Below, in pieces: positions 33,101 to 37,781 of a DNA stretch of 37,781 nt. The notes below the pieces were generated by a model, which was not told the origin of the DNA, ran no database searches, and saw only the letters and a list, made by a program, of their open reading frames with translations. The DNA comes from Actinomortierella ambigua (taxonomy: Eukaryota > Mortierellomycota > Mortierellomycetes > Mortierellales > Mortierellaceae). The stretch is from positions 1 through 37,781 of the forward strand of contig JAAAJB010000345.1 of NCBI GenBank assembly GCA_016098155.1, in the 5' to 3' direction. The translations under genes and the position numbers were made by a program. Every line of letters starts with the position of its first letter. The stretch's first letter is position 1.

Positions 33101-34806
33101 ACCAGGGGCAGACGGCGCTGATGCGGAGCGTGTTGTTCACCAACAATTTCGATCTCAAGACGTTCCCGACACTGCTGGAGATTTTGCAAAAGACAATCTT
33201 TACGATCGACAAGAACGACCAGACGGTGTTCCATCATGTGGCGGCGACGGCGGGGATGCGTGGGAAGGTGCATGCATCGAGGTACTATATGGAGTGTCTG
33301 TTGGAGAAGCTGGCCAACCACCCAACGGAGCTCGCGACCATCATCAATGTGCGGGACGTTGTCGGTGACACGGCGTTGACGATCGCGGCTAGGATTGGAA
33401 ATAAGAAGGTCGTGAGGTTGCTCATGGAGGCTGGCGCGGACCCCAAGATCCGAAACAAGTCGGGCAAGAATGCCGAGGATTATTTGGCGGAGCATGATCA
33501 GTTCCCGCAGCTGCAACAACAGCAACAGTTGCAAGGTGGTGGCGGTAGTGGCCAGCCTTCATCGTCTATGGGAGGGCAACGACAGGATGCACTGGCGTTG
33601 AAGGCGGCGGCGGCGGCAGTAGCGGCTGGTCAACGGCCGATTGGACTCTCGCCACCGAGCTATGCGCCTCCACCCCATTTGCAGATTCAACAGCAACAAC
33701 AACAACAACAACAACCGTCACCACAGTCATCCCAGCATCTATCGCATCGTCCAGACTCGGCCTCACCACAGATGGCACGTCAGTATGGCGTCGATCCGAG
33801 CAGCAGTCGGGGCGGCGGCGGATATGGTGGGCCCGGAGGATCTGGAAGCATGGGCATGGGCATGACTCAGCAGCAGCTGATGCAACAAATGCAGCAGCAG
33901 CGGCTACAGACAGGGCCGATGAACCCTTTCCAAGTCGGCCATCCACCACCACACCACCCACCTATGGGACATGGACCATCGGCAGCGGGTGGGGTCAGCA
34001 CGTTGTACAAGAGCTTGCGCGAGGCGAATTCTTGGCCGGCCCATTTAGGCGTCGAGACGTCGGCCTCGGTATCGGCGTCGTCGCGTCCAGGATCGCGGGC
34101 CACGTCAGTAGAGCGGTCCGCAAGTGGTGTAGGTGGTGGTGGAGGAGCATCAGCAGTAGGAGGCGGTACGAGCAACAACAACAACAACAACAATAGTGGT
34201 ATGCGCCGCGTAATTCCGACGGTCACAGACCTGTTTGAGCAGCTGACACAATCATACGAGAAGGATCTGTTTGAGCGCGAGAAGGATCTGGTGGACGCGC
34301 GCAACATGCTGCATGGGATCCAATCCGATATCCGTGAGGGCCAACGGACGATCGAGGAGTTGCGGGCCAAGACCGCCCATGGCGTGCAGACCGAGGAGCA
34401 GATCCGGACCCTGGAGGGCATGGTCCGTCAGGAGATGAATATGCGCCAGCGGTTACGGCTTGAGGAGCTCGTTGCGGAGGAGGAGGCGAAGCTTGCAAGG
34501 GCGTATGCGCAACGACGGGAGGCGGATGAGGCTGTTGCAGGAGCTGCAGCAGGAGGAGGAGAGGTGGAACGGTGTGAGCAGCTGGAGCGAGAGGCGCGAG
34601 AGGCACAGCAGGAGCTTGGGATGTTGCAGAAGCAGCGGAACGAGCAGCTGGACACGATTGTGAAGCTCAAGAGCCAGCAGGGCAAGCGGCGGCATGAGTA
34701 CAAGCGGCTGATTGCGCTGTGTTGCAATGTGTCGATCGATGAGGTCGATGGGCTGTTGGGCCCGATGCTGAGTGCGCTTGGAAGTGACGATATGGTTCTT
34801 GAATAG
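30197..34806 (+). CDS. APSES/KilA-N-ankyrin transcription factor, Mbp1/Swi4-like
   Basis: Two exons (30197-31571, 31805-34806) join to 1,458 residues. Family members are the DNA-binding subunits of the MBF/SBF G1/S complexes and pair with Swi6-type ankyrin partners. The first 380 residues are Gln/Pro/Ser/Ala-rich. The KilA-N DNA-binding domain is at about 388-490 ([51 protein letters not shown]); the intron falls inside it and only this join restores the motif. Acidic, Arg/Ser and His-rich segments follow. Ankyrin repeats run from about 855 to 1020 ([40 protein letters not shown]). After another Gln-rich segment a coiled coil covers about 1265-1430. It is much longer than yeast Mbp1 (833 residues), mostly through low-complexity expansions. 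The intron acceptor is an A-run followed by AG. Confidence 0.93.
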
Positions 34807-35088
34807 GCCAGATCGTCTTTGTGTTTTTTCTTTTTCTTTTTTTGCACGTTGAAGTTGCAGTTTCAGTTGTCTTGTGTTTTTTTTTGTTCTTCTTGTAATA
34901 CCTTTTTCTTTCGTTTGTAGCATCTTTGTCTCTATCTTTTTTTTTCCATCTTGTGTGAACCAAACAAGGATGTATCTTTTTTTCAGCTTCCCAAAATATT
35001 TGCACGATGGTCTTGTACGACTGTTTTGATTGTAGATATACCGAGTCTCCGATGTGTTTATTAGAGGGTAATGACTTTCTCCATTCTT

Positions 35089-35417
35089 TTACTTTTTGTT
35101 CTTCTTGGATTTGTCTGTTATAGGAATCTTTTCGTTGAGCTTGGTTGCCTTTTCCTTGCCCTATGTTATGATACCATCCATCGGGAGAGACAAAAAAATA
35201 GAGAAGGACGTTAAGAAGATGATGGTGGCAGGACATGTTCATTTTTTTGTCGGAACATGGAGACGAGTCTCACCTTCTCGCAGATGTACATCTCCTCCTG
35301 GGCCTTTTCACGCTCGCTGATCTTACTCGAATAGACACGTCGAGCAATGTACGCAACCTGGGTAGGCTTTGTGATGGTTGGGACAGCGACACGGGAAACA
35401 ACGACACGCAGCAGCAT
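35089..35417 (-). CDS. Small mitochondrial protein, probable IF1-type ATPase inhibitor
   Basis: Two exons (35417-35274, 35160-35089) join to 71 residues. The N-terminus (MLLRVVVSRVAVPTITK, then IARRVYSS) lacks acidic residues and is Arg-rich like a matrix presequence. The mature part, ISEREKAQEEMYICEK-GKEK, resembles the E-x-A-x-E-x-Y-I pattern of F1F0-ATPase inhibitors (Inh1/IF1), which block ATP hydrolysis when the proton gradient collapses. It ends in a Lys-rich tail (DKSKKNKK). Length fits IF1 (about 60-105 residues). The donor GTGAGA and acceptor ACATAG keep phase 0. The second half is more divergent than usual, so the family call is tentative, but two-exon structure and targeting sequence support a real gene. 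It converges on the APSES factor gene 282 bp away. Confidence 0.6.
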
Positions 35418-35817
35418 GGAATAATGGGAGATTGGATTGAGGAATGAGTTGTTGAAAGAAACAAGTTTATGAAATTCTCACCCTTTATTGTCTGCGGAGG
35501 GGGATTGGTCCCTGACTCTCGAGGTGGTTGAATACCATCTCACACATGATAAAAATAAGACAAGACAACAGAGCAAGTATAGTACTGGATCGGGTTGAGA
35601 TCCCAACCGACAAGATTATGGCGGGAAGAAAAAAAGAAGGGTGGGTCCATCACAATTCACCCCCATCCTGTCCAGAACGTTGTGAGGAGAAATCTATGTG
35701 TTTGACCTCCTTTTATATTCACCATACTTTTTTCTCAGGAGGGTTGGGTGGACGAGCCTTCCTGTCCAACGGTCTTTGAGACCACAATCTATTTATGTTC
35801 TAATGTTCTGACTCGAG
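35418..35817. other. Intergenic region upstream of the small mitochondrial gene
   Basis: No supported coding sequence. It would contain the promoter of the minus-strand gene and the left boundary of the Sel1 relic. Confidence 0.5.
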
Positions 35818-36122
35818 CTTCTGGGGCTTGACAGCCCGCGGAAACATCCAACTCGGGAGAGAGGAGGCTAATGCCCAGAACAGCCTTGGATGGATGCATG
35901 ACGGTGGGCTAGGTGTCGAACAGAACGATGTCGAGGCAGTCAAATGGTACACCAAGGCTTTGAGCCAAAATTGGTCCGCAGATGACATCCATGGGTTAAT
36001 GTAACAGAAAGGGCGATGTGGCGAACAGAGCGATGTTGAGGCGTTCAAATATGTAGGTGCTGCAAAAAGCGCATTCCAAGGATCAAGTCGATGCATGAAC
36101 TTGGCTTTGGCTTTCCAGTAAA
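35818..36122 (+). pseudogene. Degraded Sel1-repeat protein fragment
   Basis: In the plus-strand frame the sequence reads AQNSLGWMHDGGLGVEQNDV and EAVKWYTKALSQ, then a TAA at 36002-36004, then QKGRCGEQSDVEAFKY and a further TAA near 36119. These are two consecutive Sel1-like repeats (A-x-x-x-L-G-x-M-Y-x-x-G-x-G-V-x-x-N/S-x-x-x-A) with in-frame stops and lost consensus residues (Gly-to-Cys in GRGV). Sel1-repeat proteins are helical scaffolds, often in ERAD or signalling. No start codon or flanking exons are seen, so this is a relic rather than a gene. Confidence 0.8.
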
Positions 36123-36214
36123 TAGTATCTTCCGGCTGAGGGTCATGCAATGCTGTGATGATCCATAGTCTGACTCGTCGATGCAGAGACAATGACAATT
36201 TTCTTTCTACCACC

Positions 36215-36905
36215 ACACCAACAACAGTAACGGCATCAACAACCTCATTGGTGACGAACAACGATACGAAGCCAGATTCGAATGCGGTAGGCAAGCAGAT
36301 AGTGAAGGGGGAGCAAAATTATGACGCTTGGGCTGTGGTCTTCAGTACATACCTTCTGCAGCAAGCTGCAGGTGTCATGTAAGTGCCAACAGTGACCCAA
36401 ATTACTTTGACGTGATGTCCTCCATCGTTTGAGAATGTAGCTCTGAAGATTGCGCGACAATAGAATGAATATCTGAGGAGTCCATTCGATTCAACCTGGA
36501 TCCTCTCTCTCTCGTTTCTCTGACAACGAACTCTGGCGAGCATTAATGGCCGAGCTGAAGAGTTATGTCCACGACCAAGAAGGTGGATTGGAAGCACTTG
36601 TTACGACACAAGGCGAGAATCTGAGCGTGGGACAACGTCAGCTTGTTTGTCTTGCACGGGCCTTGTTGATCAAGTCGAAAGTGGTTCTTGATGAAAGTAT
36701 GTCGGCACAGAAATCTCCATCTCCTTCTTTCTCTCTCCCCTCTCTCCCTGCCTCCCCTTTACCCGCTCCCTTCTTTCTCCAATCTTTCTCTCTCTCTCTC
36801 GGAAGTGTAGAGACTGATGAGCAGAATGCCATGATGCTCTGGACCTTGACCTCAAACCAAGTGTTCGCCTTTTACAATATCGGTACCACGAAGGTGTTGG
36901 TCTGA
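36215..36905 (+). pseudogene. Broken ABCC-type ABC transporter fragment
   Basis: Two blocks of an MRP/Yor1-like transporter are recognisable. The first (about 36277-36378) reads KQIVKGEQNYDAWAVVFSTY and LLQQAAGV, matching the linker entering the second membrane domain, and ends at a GTAAGT. The second (about 36490-36700) matches NBD2: FNLDPL, then [35 protein letters not shown] and SKVVLDES. The ABC signature LSVGQ is intact. However, NLDPL and SDNELW are in different frames around a CT run, Walker B has lost one residue (VVLDE), and almost all of the second membrane domain and Walker A are missing. An open frame at 36546-36905 covers part of it. Together these indicate a decayed gene copy, probably related to the intact neighbour. 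Confidence 0.78.
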
Positions 36906-37291
36906 AGGAACTGGGTTGTATTCTCGAAAAGTCGATGCCATGGTGTTAGCTTGCATTACTCAAAAATAAATGCGCTTTCTCCTGTTCAGGTAGTTAGCAT
37001 TAAGACACAACCTACCTTTCACCATTCAAGGGGAGAGGAGCTCTTTTCACCAGGACAGACTTTTTCAGAAGTCGCCTTCTGCACATTCTTGGACACTCCT
37101 TAATGCATGCTCACCCTCAGCACTTGAAGGAGCCCATCCCTTCCGCCTCTTTCTTTCTCTTTTCTCTTACTTTTTCTCAAACGCAAGCGCTCCCTCTCGT
37201 AATCTCGTAACTGTAACACGCACACAAAAATCAGTCCCTCCATCAGATAGATTCAAATTCAAGGATTATATACCACGACCTCTAAGCCAAA
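36906..37291 (+). other. Spacer between ABC relic and ABC gene
   Basis: A/T- and C/T-rich sequence that includes the promoter of the following transporter. No other feature seen. Confidence 0.6.
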
Positions 37292-37781
37292 ATGGATAAC
37301 TCTAACCTTCACCATGCACAACAAGGGCCACGTTCACCCGAACAGGATGCCTCTTTCTTCTCACGTTTGACCAGCTGGTGGATCATCCCATTATTCAGAA
37401 TCGGATACCGACGACAGCTCCAGGAGCATGATGTCTACGAGGTGCTGGATCGATATCGGGCCGCGCTTGTCGGAAACAAGCTTGCCGCTGCATGGAAGGA
37501 CGAGATCGAGCGAGTTGTACGGCAACGGCAGCTGCTCTCTGAACGACGGTCCCGCGAGTCGACAATGCGCTCCACTAAGCGATCATGGATTGGGGGTGTT
37601 CTTAAACGGATGAATATCAACATCGGTACACGTCCATCGATAGAGAGGGAAAAGGATGTTGGACCTCGGCCAAGATTACGTGTGGCCATCGCTCGAACGT
37701 GGTGGGCCGATTATACCAAGAGTTGCCTATATGCTGAACTACGAGGTAGACGTCAGAGGTTGATCGATAGAAACGCAAAAA
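37292..37781 (+). CDS. ABCC-family ABC transporter, N-terminus (runs off the window)
   Basis: The ATG at 37292 opens a frame that continues to the window edge (163 codons). After a hydrophilic start, ASFFSRLTSWWIIPLFRIGY and RRQLQEHDVYEVLDRYRA match the N-terminal cytosolic lead-in of the first membrane domain in ABCC/MRP-Yor1 full transporters, which export conjugates and drugs. The segment NKLAAAWKDEIERV continues the family pattern. A basic linker follows (RESTMRSTKRSW), then LRVAIARTWWADYTKSCLY, where the first membrane helix should start. A GTAGAC at about 37745 could be an intron donor. No disabling mutation is visible in the part present. Substrate cannot be inferred. Confidence 0.85.
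   Translation, partial: MDNSNLHHAQQGPRSPEQDASFFSRLTSWWIIPLFRIGYRRQLQEHDVYEVLDRYRAALVGNKLAAAWKDEIERVVRQRQLLSERRSRESTMRSTKRSWIGGVLKRMNINIGTRPSIEREKDVGPRPRLRVAIARTWWADYTKSCLYAELRGRRQRLIDRNAK

Noticed and set aside
34667..35242. Minus-strand 191-codon frame overlapping the end of the APSES factor gene
   Set aside because: It runs antisense through coding sequence and through exon 2 of the small mitochondrial gene in another frame.
1..37781. tRNA, rRNA, CRISPR arrays or transposons
   Set aside because: No T-loop/acceptor pairs, rRNA-like tracts, regularly spaced repeats or transposase motifs were seen by eye; a covariance-model scan would be needed to exclude small RNAs.

Overview
The window is nuclear DNA from an intron-rich filamentous fungus. 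GT-AG introns of mostly 70-360 bp interrupt nearly every gene. The proteins carry long Gln, His, Ala and Ser/Pro runs, and pyrimidine microsatellites fill the non-coding DNA. Together with a NUDT12-like ankyrin-Nudix protein, a Sel1-repeat relic and a KilA-N/ankyrin cell-cycle factor, this suggests an early-diverging lineage, probably Mortierellomycotina/Mucoromycota. That placement is inferred from gene content, not from alignment. I found no tRNA, rRNA, CRISPR array or transposase.

Layout. Positions 178-2781 (+): ZIP-family zinc transporter with unresolved 5' end. Positions 3015-15688 form a block read entirely from the minus strand: a RING-finger protein with PPxY motif, a Ppg1-type Ser/Thr phosphatase, a NUDT12-like NADH pyrophosphatase with N-terminal ankyrin repeat, the CCAAT-binding subunit Hap5/NF-YC, and the spliceosomal WD40 protein Smu1. 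A 221-bp divergent promoter (15689-15909) switches the strand. Positions 15910-34806 (+): Rab5-type GTPase, BAR-SH3 protein, multi-LIM protein, and a large APSES/KilA-N-ankyrin (Mbp1/Swi4-like) factor. A small minus-strand gene at 35089-35417 looks like a mitochondrial IF1-type ATPase inhibitor. The last 2 kb hold two decayed relics, a Sel1-repeat gene and an ABCC transporter, followed by the 5' end of an apparently intact ABCC transporter that leaves the window.

Exon structures were assembled by hand from splice signals, reading frame and family motifs. Where a whole gene could be assembled, the joined exons are divisible by three. Three separate-looking pieces resolve into larger genes: the ankyrin and Nudix pieces form one protein, and the phosphatase and RING genes each gain a short 3' exon that restores a family C-terminus. 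Most genes are conserved housekeeping or cell-biology genes. Rab5, BAR-SH3 and LIM proteins adjoin each other and would all act at endosomes or cortical actin, but one locus cannot show that this is more than chance. I saw no convincing new multi-gene system. The most unusual items are the acidic insertion in the Rab5 G domain, the cysteine motif ending the BAR-SH3 protein, the exceptionally long introns of the plus-strand cluster, and the relic-rich right end.
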